From the NCBI RefSeq assembly GCF_030499515.1, contig NZ_JASTWJ010000001.1:6614001-6678000 (forward strand): a DNA stretch of 64,000 nt, in the 5' to 3' direction. This stretch comes from Streptomyces sp. DT2A-34. GTDB taxonomy: Bacteria > Actinomycetota > Actinomycetes > Streptomycetales > Streptomycetaceae. Position 1 is the stretch's first letter, and each line of letters opens with the position of its first letter. The notes below the pieces were generated by a model. That model was not told the DNA's origin. It made no database searches and saw nothing but the letters and a program-made list of their open reading frames with translations. The position numbers and the translations under genes were made by a program. This document shows, piece by piece, positions 42,976 through 51,493 of this stretch.

Positions 42976-44070
42976 CTACTTCGTCACGCTCGGCGGCGCC
43001 AGCGGCGTAGCCGCCTGGGCCTGCGGAGAGGACGTGTTGGCGTACGCCGACGGAGCCGCCATGCCCGCCGTCGGGTCGGTCGCGGCCGCCTCCTCCGTGG
43101 TGAGGGGGGCGCGGCCGACGAGCGGGATGTCCGCGGCGTCGAAGGCGCGCTTGATGCGCCAGCGCAGCTCGCGTTCCACCGTCAGGGACTTGCCGGGCAT
43201 CGTCTTCGCGGACACCCGTACGACCATCGAGTCCAGCAGCACGCTGTCCAGGCCGAGGACCTCGATCGGGCCCCAGAGGAGCTCGTTCCAGGGCTCCTCC
43301 TTGCTCATCTTCTCGGCGACCTCGCCGATGCTGCGCTTGACCTTGTCCAGGTCCTCGGAGGAGCGGACCGTGACGTCCACGCCGGCCGTCGACCAGCCCT
43401 GCGAGAGGTTGCCGATCCGCTTGACCTCGCCGTTGCGGACGTACCAGATCTCGCCGTTGTCGCCGCGCAGCTTGGTCACGCGCAGGCCGACCTCGATGAC
43501 CTCGCCGGATGCCACGCCCGCGTCGATCGCGTCGCCGACGCCGTACTGGTCCTCCAGGATCATGAAGACGCCGGAGAGGAAGTCGGTGACCAGGTTGCGG
43601 GCGCCGAAGCCGATCGCCACGCCCGCCACACCGGCGGAGGCCAGCAGCGGGGCCAGGTTGATGTCGAAGGTGGAGAGGATCATCAGGGCCGCGGTGCCCA
43701 TGATCAGGAAGCTCGCCACCGAGCGCAGGACCGAGCCGATGGCCTGCGAGCGCTGACGGCGGCGCTCGACGTTGACCAGCAGGCCGCCGAGGGCCGTGCC
43801 GTCCACCGCCTGCGCCGTGCGGTTCATCCGGTCTATGAGCTTGGTGATCGCCCGCCGGATCGCCATTCTCAGCACCGCCGCGATCACCAGGATCAGCACG
43901 ATCTTCAGACCTGTGGCGAGCCAGGTCGACCAGTTCTCCTCGAACCAGCTCGCGGCCTGGGTCGCGCTCTCCTGGGCGTCCTGGATCGAGGGCACCGCCG
44001 GAGTCGTCGTCTCCGAGGGGGACGGCGACGGGGACGAACCGGCGGCCAGTAGGTCGGCGGGCAAGGACAC
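42976..44070 (-). CDS. Small-conductance mechanosensitive channel (MscS family)
   Basis: A 364-residue channel: extracytoplasmic N-terminus, TM1 (WLATGLKIVLILVIAAVLRM), TM2 (SVASFLIMGTAALMILSTF), then the pore helix LLASAGVAGVAIGFGARNLV with the Ala/Gly pattern and FLSGVFMILEDQYGVGDAID, the MscS beta domain. The C-terminus is Ala/Pro-rich. GTG 44070 is chosen because GGAGG lies 8 bases upstream; the longer frame to 44157 is not membrane-compatible. It releases solutes on hypo-osmotic shock. Confidence 0.9.
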   Translation of the reverse strand: MSLPADLLAAGSSPSPSPSETTTPAVPSIQDAQESATQAASWFEENWSTWLATGLKIVLILVIAAVLRMAIRRAITKLIDRMNRTAQAVDGTALGGLLVNVERRRQRSQAIGSVLRSVASFLIMGTAALMILSTFDINLAPLLASAGVAGVAIGFGARNLVTDFLSGVFMILEDQYGVGDAIDAGVASGEVIEVGLRVTKLRGDNGEIWYVRNGEVKRIGNLSQGWSTAGVDVTVRSSEDLDKVKRSIGEVAEKMSKEEPWNELLWGPIEVLGLDSVLLDSMVVRVSAKTMPGKSLTVERELRWRIKRAFDAADIPLVGRAPLTTEEAAATDPTAGMAAPSAYANTSSPQAQAATPLAPPSVTK

Positions 44071-44388
44071 GGCAGGTACCTCCAGGTGCAGCGGTCCGTC
44101 CCACCGGCAGGCGGTCAAGGTCACGAAAAGGTCACCGGTGGGGCAGGCCCACCACACTATCGGGGCATCGTGTGTGGATCGTCGCCATGTTCAAGGGAGG
44201 AACCGTGCCCACGTGGGGATGAACTGGAGGGATGAACCGTTCCCCATCCTGGGGATGAATCAGATGTGGTCGAAAACACTCCCAGCCCGTTACCGGGACA
44301 TGGTGGCGCTTTCACCAGGCAAGAGGGGAGACTGACTACAGATCGTCCCGGCGCGAGCCACGCGCCGCCGACGCCCAAGGAGGCATCC

Positions 44389-44925
44389 GTGCCGCATGTC
44401 CTGGTCCTGAACGCGTCGTACGAGCCGCTCGGCGTCGTACCGCTCCGCCGCGCGCTCGTCCTCGTCCTCGAGAACAAGGCCGTATGCCTCGAGGAGTCCG
44501 GCGCCTTCATGCACAGCGCAACCGTCACAGTCCCCGCACCCAGCGTGGTCCGGCTCAAGCGATTCGTCCGGGTTCCCTATCGGGGGCCCGTTCCTCTGAC
44601 CCGCAGGGCGCTCTTCGCGCGCGACGGGGGCCGGTGCATGTACTGCGGTGGCGTCGCAACCAGCGTCGACCACGTCATCCCGCGCAGCCGCGGGGGCAAG
44701 CACGTCTGGGACAACGTGGTGGCCTCGTGCCGCCGCTGCAACCACGTGAAGGCCGACCGACACCTGTTCGAAATCGGCTGGCGGCTGCGCCACAAACCCG
44801 CCCCGCCCACCGGTCTCGCCTGGCGCATCATCGGCACCGGGCATAGGGACCCGCGCTGGCTGCCGTACTTGCAGCCGTTCGGCGCGGAGGACGCCATGGC
44901 CCGGATCGACGGCATTTCCGCCTGA
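44389..44925 (+). CDS. HNH endonuclease
   Basis: A 178-residue protein. VLVLNASYEPLGVVPLRRAL is the conserved N-terminal strand; the HNH domain is LFARDGGRCMYCGGVATSVD HVIPRSRGG with WDNVVASCRRCNHVKADRHL, giving two CxxC zinc pairs (CMYC and CRRC) and the HVIP/N/H catalytic set. GTG 44389 follows CAAGGAGG. It is a stand-alone chromosomal type common in actinobacteria; its target is unknown. Confidence 0.9.
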   Translation: MPHVLVLNASYEPLGVVPLRRALVLVLENKAVCLEESGAFMHSATVTVPAPSVVRLKRFVRVPYRGPVPLTRRALFARDGGRCMYCGGVATSVDHVIPRSRGGKHVWDNVVASCRRCNHVKADRHLFEIGWRLRHKPAPPTGLAWRIIGTGHRDPRWLPYLQPFGAEDAMARIDGISA

Positions 44926-44967
44926 CGATCCGGGCTTTCGCATACCTGGCGGCCGGTACGTGTGGCA

Positions 44968-45004
44968 TCCGGCCCCGGGGGTCCCCCGTGCCCCCGGGGC
45001 CGGA
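44968..45004. terminator. Perfect 14-bp hairpin between convergent genes
   Basis: TCCGGCCCCGGGGG (44968-44981) and its exact complement (44991-45004) with a 9-nt loop; serves the HNH gene and the ABC permease gene, which converge here. Confidence 0.85.
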
Positions 45005-45029
45005 CGGTCGCGCCGCCGCCCGGCCGTTC

Positions 45030-46388
45030 TCACCCGTAGCGCAGCTCCGCCGGGCGGAGCGAGCGGTGCAGCAGGGGCAGTGAGGTGGCCGCGGCCAGCA
45101 GGCAGCAGGCGTACACCGCGAGGGGGACCAGCAGGGAGACGTACGGCACGTCCGGCACCGTCCACTCCGTGGCGATCGATGCGTACCAGGCGCCGATCGC
45201 CATGCCGCCGGAGCCCGCCACCACGACCGCCGGGACCAGCGGGAGCGCGGTCTCGAGGAACAGCGCCCGGGCCAGCACCCCGCGCGGCACCCCGGCCGCG
45301 TTCTGCACGGCCAGGCCGCGGCGCCGGGTGGCCAGGGACTCGGCGGTGCCGACAGCGAGAGCCGACAGGACGATCCCGAGGGCGACGAGGATCGCGGCCG
45401 CCGTCAGATCGAGGCCCGTCGTATAGAACTCCATGTCCATGCCGAGTCGGCCCAGGCGGCGCATGGCGTGCAGATCGGCGAGAAACACCTGCCGCACCCC
45501 CACGAAGCCGGTGCTGACGACGGTCACCAGCAATACGGCCGCGTGGGTACGGGCCGCCGCCCACGGGTCGTCGCGCAGCCGTTCCGCCGCGATCAGCAGG
45601 GCCGGGCGCTGGGCCCGGGCCGCGAGGGTGCGGCCCAGCAGGCCGGAGGACCAGCCGGTCAGCCACACCGCCGCGGCACCGACCAGCAGGGCCAGGGCCA
45701 GGACGACCAGCGCAACGGGGGAGAACCGGTGGGGCCTGTCGTACACCGGGGCCAGCAAGGTCAGTACCGCCAACACCACGAGCAGTCCGGTCGCCACCAG
45801 GAACACCCGCCCCGGACGCCGGGCGGTCCGCACCCGGCGCACCCAGCCGAGCGGTGACGCCACCACCCGGCGCAACGCCAGTGCGGACACCGCCGCGCCC
45901 AGCGCCGGCACCGCCAGGACGACCAGGGCCATCCCCGCCCAGGCGAGGACGGCCGGACTGGTCCAGAGGGACAGCAGTACCGGCACCGCGACCGCGCTGG
46001 CGAGCGCCGAGCCCAGCAGACAGGCGAGCCCGGCCTCCAGTGCGGCGATCCGGCGCACCTGCCACGGCGTGGCCCCGGCCAGTCGTAGCCCGGCGAGCCG
46101 CCGGTCGCGGTGGACGGCGCCGATCCGCGCGCTCTGGCCGAGGAATCCGAGCACCGGAATGAGGAGGAGCGCCAGGCTGAAGATCACCCCGGAGCGCCCT
46201 CCGGGGGTGTTCAGCAAGCCGTGGGCGAGCGGCACGCTGTTGTACCCGTCGAGCGAGGCCAGCGCGACGCCCGCCAGCGCGAAACCGGTCGCGAGCGCCG
46301 CCCCGAGTGCGGTGAGCCCCACCCGCCACCACTCGCGCCGGTCGGACCCCCGGATGAGCTGCCAGGCCAGCCGAAGATCGGCTCTCAT
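45030..46388 (-). CDS. FtsX-like ABC transporter permease
   Basis: A 452-residue permease with eight or more hydrophobic segments in two FtsX-like repeats: LALLLIPVLGFLGQSARIGA followed by DRRLAGLRLAGATPWQVRRI (the cytosolic coupling loop), and later VALGIVLSALAVGTAESLAT and RRRGLAVQNAAGVPRG. MacB/lipoprotein-type exporter group. ATG 46388 overlaps the TGA of the ATPase gene. Substrate unknown; a peptide or antibiotic is usual for PadR-controlled members. Confidence 0.85.
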   Translation of the reverse strand: MRADLRLAWQLIRGSDRREWWRVGLTALGAALATGFALAGVALASLDGYNSVPLAHGLLNTPGGRSGVIFSLALLLIPVLGFLGQSARIGAVHRDRRLAGLRLAGATPWQVRRIAALEAGLACLLGSALASAVAVPVLLSLWTSPAVLAWAGMALVVLAVPALGAAVSALALRRVVASPLGWVRRVRTARRPGRVFLVATGLLVVLAVLTLLAPVYDRPHRFSPVALVVLALALLVGAAAVWLTGWSSGLLGRTLAARAQRPALLIAAERLRDDPWAAARTHAAVLLVTVVSTGFVGVRQVFLADLHAMRRLGRLGMDMEFYTTGLDLTAAAILVALGIVLSALAVGTAESLATRRRGLAVQNAAGVPRGVLARALFLETALPLVPAVVVAGSGGMAIGAWYASIATEWTVPDVPYVSLLVPLAVYACCLLAAATSLPLLHRSLRPAELRYG

Positions 46389-47083
46389 GCGGCCACCTCC
46401 AGCGGGGCCACGGTCCCGTCGCTCAACCGCACCTCGCGGTCCGCGTACGCCGCCACCTGGGCGTCGTGCGTGATCAGCAGCACCGCCGTACCCGACTCGC
46501 GGGCCGTGTGCGCCAGGGCCGTCATCACCTGCTCGCTCGCCAGCGAGTCCAGCGCCCCGGTCGGCTCGTCCGCGAAGACGATCTTCGGGCCGGTGACCAG
46601 GGCCCGGGCCAGGGCCACCCGCTGCGCCTGGCCGCCGCTCATCTCACCCGGCCGCAGTTCCTCCTGTCCGCGCACCCCGAACCGCTCCAGCCACTCACCG
46701 GCCTGCGCCTGCGCCTCCTGCCGGCGGGCACCGGCGAGCAGCAGCGGCAGCGCGACGTTGTCCAGCGCCGTCAGCTCGGGGATCAGCTGGCCGAACTGGA
46801 AGACCACGCCGAACTCCGTACGCCGAAGCTCGCTCAACCGTTTCTCCGGCAGCTGGTCCAGCCGCTGCCCGTCGTACGTCACCGAGCCGGTCTCCGGGCG
46901 GACGATGCCGGCCAGGCAGTGCAGCAGCGTGGACTTCCCGCTGCCGCTGGCGCCGATGACGGCGAGGATCTCTCCGGCCCGCAGCTCGATCGAGGCGCCG
47001 CGCAGGGCCTCGGTCCTGCCGTGTGCCTTGACGAGGTCACGGGCCGCCAGCAGTGGCACCGTGCTTCCCGCTGTGTTGCTCAT
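46385..47083 (-). CDS. ABC transporter ATP-binding protein (LolD/MacB type)
   Basis: A 232-residue ATPase: Walker A GASGSGKSTLLHCLAG, Q-loop FQFGQLIPELT, signature MSGGQAQRVALARAL, Walker B IVFADEPTGALDS, and the switch His in LITHDAQVAA. Start ATG 47083 overlaps the padR stop (ATGA). It pairs with the permease 45030-46388. Confidence 0.93.
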   Translation of the reverse strand: MSNTAGSTVPLLAARDLVKAHGRTEALRGASIELRAGEILAVIGASGSGKSTLLHCLAGIVRPETGSVTYDGQRLDQLPEKRLSELRRTEFGVVFQFGQLIPELTALDNVALPLLLAGARRQEAQAQAGEWLERFGVRGQEELRPGEMSGGQAQRVALARALVTGPKIVFADEPTGALDSLASEQVMTALAHTARESGTAVLLITHDAQVAAYADREVRLSDGTVAPLEVAA

Positions 47084-47613
47084 GCTGCGTCGACCTCCGC
47101 GGTCAGGGTGGTGAGCCGGGCCGCCGTGGTTGTCATCCAGCGGAGGTCGGCGTCGAGGTGGTTGAGGGCGTAGTCCGCCGAGAGCACGGTCGCGAGATCG
47201 GTGCCCTGCGCGGTCTTGACGGCCGTGAGCTCTCGCATCCGCTCCATGTGGGCGGCGCGCTGGGCGCGCAGATAGGCCTCGGGGTCGCCGCCGGACAGGA
47301 TCGACACGACGACCTTGGCGAAGATCTCGTTCGTCACGAACGGCGCGGGCGGCGCGATCTCCCCGGCCCACTTGGCCAGTTCACGCGCTCCGTCGTCCGT
47401 CGAGCGGTACGTGGTGCGCTCCGGGCCGCCGTCCGAGTCGGTGCCGTCGATCTCGGCGAGCCCGTCGCGGACCAGCCGCTGCAGGGTCGTGTAGACCTGC
47501 CCGTAGGCCAGCGGGCGGGCCTGCGGGAAGCGTTCGTCGTGGCGTCGCTTGAGGTCGTAGCCATGGCTCGGCCCCGTGGCGAGCAGTCCCAACAGGATGT
47601 GGCGGGTGCTCAT
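47080..47613 (-). CDS. PadR-family transcriptional regulator
   Basis: A 177-residue protein: winged helix at 1-80 (HILLGLLATGPSHGYDLKRR, LAYGQVYTTLQRLVRDGLAE) and a helical dimerisation C-terminus (EAYLRAQRAAHMERMRELTA). First gene of an operon with the ABC exporter below, and its own promoter contains a palindrome, so autoregulation is likely. ATG 47613 lies 7 bases after the -10, suggesting a leaderless mRNA. Confidence 0.9.
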   Translation of the reverse strand: MSTRHILLGLLATGPSHGYDLKRRHDERFPQARPLAYGQVYTTLQRLVRDGLAEIDGTDSDGGPERTTYRSTDDGARELAKWAGEIAPPAPFVTNEIFAKVVVSILSGGDPEAYLRAQRAAHMERMRELTAVKTAQGTDLATVLSADYALNHLDADLRWMTTTAARLTTLTAEVDAA

Positions 47614-47617
47614 GGCG

Positions 47618-47653
47618 ATCATTATGCACTGAGTACATGTACTGAGTGAATAG
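47618..47653 (-). promoter_or_regulatory. padR promoter with embedded operator
   Basis: Minus strand: TTCACT (47651-47646 approx.), an 18-base spacer containing the palindrome AGTACATGTACT (47632-47643), then CATAAT ending about 7 bases before ATG 47613. Flanking CACT/AGTG extend the palindrome to 22 bp (47627-47648) with one mismatched pair. A repressor bound there would cover the promoter. Confidence 0.65.
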
Positions 47654-47799
47654 TGAGCGGGCAGAAAACTCTGCGGCGGAACAGGACCTGCGGAACAGAA
47701 TGTGACGAGAGGCACGTTGTTTGTCTCCGGACGTCTGTCCCCGCGTCTGCTGGGTAGGGCTGCGATAACCCGCACGCCGAACCAGACGAGGAGGCCCCC

Positions 47800-48078
47800 G
47801 TGCCCACAGCATCGGCCCTGTCCAAACCCGAGGCGCCCAGCGAGCGCGAGACGTACGACGGCGTCTTCACCGAACCCGAGATGCACGCCTGCGTCTTCAG
47901 CGCCGAGGGCGCCTGCTTCGCAACCCCCCTCACCAGCGAACCGCCCCTCCCTGACGTCGAGCCCCTCACCAGCGAACCGCCGCTCGCCGACGCCGCGCCA
48001 CTGACCAGTGAGGCGGCCGTCTGGGATGCGGGTATGGACACCGGTATGGACATGGACATGGATTTCCCGAGGTCGTAG
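47800..48078 (+). CDS. Small acidic repeat protein coupled to malQ
   Basis: A 92-residue protein with GTG start and GAGGAGG ribosome site (47788-47794). It has an N-terminal part (SERETYDGVFTEPEMHACVF, with two Cys ten residues apart), three copies of a PLTSEPPL(P/A)D-like repeat, and an Asp/Met tail (DAGMDTGMDMDMDF). Its TAG stop directly abuts the malQ ATG. The leader-plus-repeat layout recalls a precursor peptide, but no modifying enzyme is adjacent; function unknown. Confidence 0.7.
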   Translation: MPTASALSKPEAPSERETYDGVFTEPEMHACVFSAEGACFATPLTSEPPLPDVEPLTSEPPLADAAPLTSEAAVWDAGMDTGMDMDMDFPRS

Positions 48079-50205
48079 ATGACAGCAGAGCGGTCGGCCG
48101 AAGCCCCTGCCGAGACTCCTGGGAGTCCCGAGGACCCGCCCTCCGACGACCTGACCCGGCTCGCCGAGCTGCACGGCGTCGCCACCTCCTACCAGCCGTC
48201 CGCCGACCGTACGGTCACGGCCTCCGCCACCGCGCTCACCCTCGCCCTGGCCGCCCTCGGCATCGACACGAGCACCCCGGGGGCCGTCGGTGCCGCGCTC
48301 GCCGCGCGGGAGCGGGAGCTGCGCGAGCGGCTGCTGCCGCCGACGGTGGTGTGCTGGAGCGGGGCCGAGCCCGAGGCGCTGGCCTCCCTGCCGTCCGGCA
48401 CCCGGCTGCACATCGAGACCGAACAGGGCGAGGCCCGCGCCGCTCCCGACCGACTCCCGCCCGGCGTCCACCGCTTGACGGCGACCGCCCCCGACGGCCG
48501 TACGGCGACCAGCCATCTGGTCGTCGCCCCGCCCCGCCTGCCCACGTCCACCGAACGCTCGTACGGCCTCCTCGTCCAGCTCTACTCCCTCCTCTCCCGC
48601 CGCTCCTGGGGCATGGGCGACCTCGGCGACCTCGCCGAACTCGCCGCCTGGGCCGGCCGGGCGCTCGGCGCCGGATTCGTGCAGGTCAACCCGCTGCACG
48701 CGGCCGTACCGGGGGCGCCCACCGACCCGTCCCCCTACCGGCCCTCCTCCCGCCGCTTCCCCGACCCGGTGCACCTGCGGGTCGAGGACGTGCCCGAGTT
48801 CGCGTACGTCGAGGACCGCGAGCGGGTGCGGGTGCTGCGGGAGCGGGCCGGGCGGCTGCGGGAAGCGGTGCTGGAGAAGGGGGAGTTGATCGACCGGGAC
48901 GCGGTGTGGGAGACGAAGCGCCAGGCGCTGGAGCTGGTGCGCGAGGTGCCGCTCGGGCCGGGGCGCCGGGCCGCGTACGTCGACTTCCTCGCGCGGGAGG
49001 GGCAGGCGCTGGAGGACCACGCCACGTGGTGCGCGCTGGCCGAGGTGCACGGCTCGGACTGGCAGCGGTGGCCGGAGGGGCTGCGCGATCCACGGTCGCC
49101 CGAAACCGCCCGCGCGCGGGGCGAGTTGATGGACCGGGTCGACCTCCACTGCCGGCTCGCGTGGCTCACCGACGGCCAGCTGACCGCCGCCCAGCGGGTC
49201 GCGCGGGAGTCCGGGATGCCCGTCGGGATCGTGCACGACCTGGCCGTCGGGGTGCACCCCGGGGGCGCGGACGCCTGGGCCCAGCAGGAGTACTTCGCTG
49301 CCGGGATGTCGGTGGGCGCACCGCCGGACGCCTTCAACGCGCGCGGCCAGGACTGGGGGCTGCCGCCCTGGCGACCGGACCGGCTGGCCGAGTCCGGGTA
49401 CGAGCCGTACCGCCGACTGCTGCAGGCGTTGTTCCGGTACGCGGGCGCGCTGCGGATCGACCACGTCATGGGGCTGTTCCGGCTGTGGTGGGTGCCGCAG
49501 GGGCACGCGCCGACCGAGGGGACATACGTCCGCTACGACGCCGAGGCCATGCTCGCGATCCTGGTGCTGGAGGCCTCCCGGGCCGGAGCGGTGGTGATCG
49601 GCGAGGATCTCGGCACGGTGGAGCCCGGTGTGCGCGAGACGCTGCGCGCGCGGGGCGTGCTCGGCACCTCGGTGCTCTGGTTCGAGCGGGACTGGGACGG
49701 CGACGGCCGCCCCCTGCCGCCTGACTCCTGGCGCGCCGACTGCCTCGCCACCGCCACCACCCACGACCTGCCGCCCACCGCGGCCCGCCTCACCGGCGAA
49801 CACGTCCAACTCCGCGACAGCCTCGGCCTGTTGACCCGCCCTCTGGAGCAGGAGCAGGCGGCGGCGTCGGCGGACACGGGCGAGTGGCTGGAACTGCTCT
49901 CCCGGCTCGGGCTGCTGCGCGGCACGCACGGCGGGCACTGCACCTCGGAGGAGGAGGCGGAGATCCAGGCCGTCCACCGCTTCCTGCTGCGCACCCCGGC
50001 CCGCATGGTCGGCATCTGGCTCCCGGACGGCGTGGGCGACCGCCGCCCGCAGAACCTGCCGGGGACCTGGGACCAGTACCCGAACTGGCGACTGCCGATC
50101 GCGGACGCGGAGGGCCGGGCGGTGGCGTTGGAGGAACTGACGGCGTCGGCTCGGGTGCGGGCGCTGGTGGAGGTGCTGCGGGGCGAGGCGGCCCGGCGGG
50201 GGTGA
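48079..50205 (+). CDS. malQ: 4-alpha-glucanotransferase (amylomaltase, GH77)
   Basis: A 708-residue enzyme. An N-terminal non-catalytic domain (1-165) precedes the GH77 barrel: RSYGLLVQLYSLLSRRSWGM and GDLGDLAELAAWAG at its start, LRIDHVMGLFRLWWVP (nucleophile Asp), VVIGEDLGTVEPGVRETL (acid/base Glu) and ATTHDLPPTAARLTG (third Asp). It transfers maltodextrin segments and works with maltose and glycogen metabolism. ATG follows the stop of the small repeat gene directly. Confidence 0.95.
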   Translation: MTAERSAEAPAETPGSPEDPPSDDLTRLAELHGVATSYQPSADRTVTASATALTLALAALGIDTSTPGAVGAALAARERELRERLLPPTVVCWSGAEPEALASLPSGTRLHIETEQGEARAAPDRLPPGVHRLTATAPDGRTATSHLVVAPPRLPTSTERSYGLLVQLYSLLSRRSWGMGDLGDLAELAAWAGRALGAGFVQVNPLHAAVPGAPTDPSPYRPSSRRFPDPVHLRVEDVPEFAYVEDRERVRVLRERAGRLREAVLEKGELIDRDAVWETKRQALELVREVPLGPGRRAAYVDFLAREGQALEDHATWCALAEVHGSDWQRWPEGLRDPRSPETARARGELMDRVDLHCRLAWLTDGQLTAAQRVARESGMPVGIVHDLAVGVHPGGADAWAQQEYFAAGMSVGAPPDAFNARGQDWGLPPWRPDRLAESGYEPYRRLLQALFRYAGALRIDHVMGLFRLWWVPQGHAPTEGTYVRYDAEAMLAILVLEASRAGAVVIGEDLGTVEPGVRETLRARGVLGTSVLWFERDWDGDGRPLPPDSWRADCLATATTHDLPPTAARLTGEHVQLRDSLGLLTRPLEQEQAAASADTGEWLELLSRLGLLRGTHGGHCTSEEEAEIQAVHRFLLRTPARMVGIWLPDGVGDRRPQNLPGTWDQYPNWRLPIADAEGRAVALEELTASARVRALVEVLRGEAARRG

Positions 50206-50209
50206 CACC

Positions 50210-50275
50210 GGGCGGACCGCGCCTCATGCCGGGCAGGGCGCGCCTCATGCGCGGCAGGCCGCGCCTCCTACGGCA
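50210..50275. repeat. Three imperfect 22-24-bp repeats after malQ
   Basis: GGGCGGACCGCGCCTCATGCC, GGGCAGGGCGCGCCTCATGC and GGCAGGCCGCGCCTCCTACG follow in tandem. No hairpin or gene. Confidence 0.5.
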
Positions 50276-50319
50276 CCCCGGGCGCGCGGCCCCTCCCGGC
50301 GTTCGGTACTTTTGGCCCC

Positions 50320-50577
50320 GTGGACAAGAAGAACGCCCTGCGCGCCGGCGCCCTGGCTGCCGGTACGACGCTGATGATGCTGCTCATGTCGTCCCCTGCG
50401 CTCGCGCTCACGCGTGACGACGGCGACGACCCCGGTCCGGGCCTGAGCGTCATGGAGACGCTGGGCCAGTTCGTCTTGGCTCCGATCGTGCTGTTCGCGG
50501 TCATCGCGGGCCTCGTGATGGTCCTGGACCGCTCCACGGACCGCCAGCCGAAGGCGAAGGTCAAGGCGAAGGCCTGA
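50320..50577 (+). CDS. Small membrane protein with signal peptide
   Basis: An 85-residue protein: signal-like segment (ALRAGALAAGTTLMMLLMSS, cleavage near PALALT), a short acidic stretch (RDDGDDPGPG), one transmembrane helix (FVLAPIVLFAVIAGLVMVLD) and a Lys-rich end (KAKVKAKA). GTG 50320. Monocistronic, with a strong terminator after it. Function unknown; conserved-looking small envelope protein. Confidence 0.75.
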   Translation: MDKKNALRAGALAAGTTLMMLLMSSPALALTRDDGDDPGPGLSVMETLGQFVLAPIVLFAVIAGLVMVLDRSTDRQPKAKVKAKA

Positions 50578-50607
50578 CCAGGGCGGCTCCGTCCGGTCAC
50601 AGCTTCC

Positions 50608-50674
50608 CCGAGGGCGCCGGCCCCGTCGTATGTATGCGCATCCGCCGTACGTACGACGAGGCCGGCGCCCTCGG
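50608..50674 (+). terminator. 23-bp hairpin terminator
   Basis: Arms 50608-50630 and 50652-50674 pair at 22 of 23 positions, with a 21-nt loop. It ends the small membrane gene and may also serve the convergent tetR transcript. Confidence 0.85.
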
Positions 50675-50711
50675 TGTGTTCACAGGCGGGCGGCCCGCAC
50701 GGACGGGTGAC

Positions 50712-50774
50712 CTTCACGAACGCGTGGCTTCACGAACGCGTGACCTTCAGGAACGTGACCTTCACGAACGCGTG
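50712..50774. repeat. Four 15-16-bp repeats CTTCACGAACGCGTG
   Basis: Exact copies at 50712-50726, 50728-50742 and 50760-50774 and a degenerate one at 50745-50757. They lie between the terminator and the tetR stop. Each contains AACGCGTG/CACGAACG. Confidence 0.75.
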
Positions 50775-50776
50775 AC

Positions 50777-51364
50777 TCACGCCGGATACGGCGCCGTCAG
50801 ATACCGCTGCACGGTCGGCGCCAGCCATGCCACGACCTCCTCGGGGGCCAGGTCCACGGCGGGCGGAAACCGCAGTACGTAGCGCGTGAGCGCCAGCCCG
50901 AGCAACTGCGCCGACACCAGCGCCGCCCGCGCCGGGGCCTGCTCGGGGTCGGGGCACACCCGGCGGGCGACCGGCAGCAGCTGGTCCCCGAAGATGCTCC
51001 GCATGCGCTCGGCCCCGGCCTGGTTGGTCGCGCCGACCCTGAGCAGGGCCGTGAGCACCTCGTTCTTCTCCCACATGGCCAGGAAGTGCGTCACCAGCGC
51101 CCGGCCGACCTCGTCCCGGGGGAACGACGCCGGGTCCGGCAGCTTCAGATCTATGGCGACGGCCGCCGCGAACAGGCCCTCCTTGTTGCCGTAGTACCGC
51201 ATCACCATCGACGGATCGATGTTCGCGTCCTTGGCGATGGCACGGATGGTGGCGCGGTCGTAACCGTCGGCCGCGAAGCGCTCGCGGGCCGCGTCGAGGA
51301 TCGCCGTGCGGGTTGCCTCGGAGCGGCGGGCTGGGGTGGGAGTGGGGAGCCTGCTCTGCGTCAT
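50777..51364 (-). CDS. TetR-family repressor of the adjacent monooxygenase
   Basis: A 195-residue TetR protein: HTH at 15-62 (RTAILDAARERFAADGYDRA, TIRAIAKDANIDPSMVMRYY GNKEGLFAAAV), and a helical ligand-binding C-terminus (LRVGATNQAGAERMRSIFGD). Divergent from an FAD monooxygenase, with palindromes in the 129-base gap; typical arrangement of a self-regulated flavoenzyme repressor. Confidence 0.9.
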   Translation of the reverse strand: MTQSRLPTPTPARRSEATRTAILDAARERFAADGYDRATIRAIAKDANIDPSMVMRYYGNKEGLFAAAVAIDLKLPDPASFPRDEVGRALVTHFLAMWEKNEVLTALLRVGATNQAGAERMRSIFGDQLLPVARRVCPDPEQAPARAALVSAQLLGLALTRYVLRFPPAVDLAPEEVVAWLAPTVQRYLTAPYPA

Positions 51365-51415
51365 GCCAACAAGTGTAGGCCTACAAGCGTTGACGACTTG
51401 TTCGGGGCGGCCCTA

Positions 51416-51463
51416 TTGTTGCCAACAAGCGTTGACCAACGGCTGTTGACCAACAGTTGTTGG
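51416..51463. promoter_or_regulatory. Probable TetR operators in the divergent promoter
   Basis: TTGTTG-C-CAACAA (51416-51428) and CCAACA-GT-TGTTGG (51450-51463) are exact inverted repeats, and the half-site CCAAC(A/G) recurs at 51365, 51423, 51436 and 51450. GTTGACCAAC occurs twice, overlapping possible -35 elements. Confidence 0.65.
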
Positions 51464-51493
51464 CCCGCGAGTGTTGGCAACCAGGAGGCCACC

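Noticed and set aside
47614..50208. Minus-strand extension giving a 1042-residue PadR fusion
   Set aside because: The part before the PadR domain is antisense to malQ; the -10 box and ATG at 47613 define the true start.
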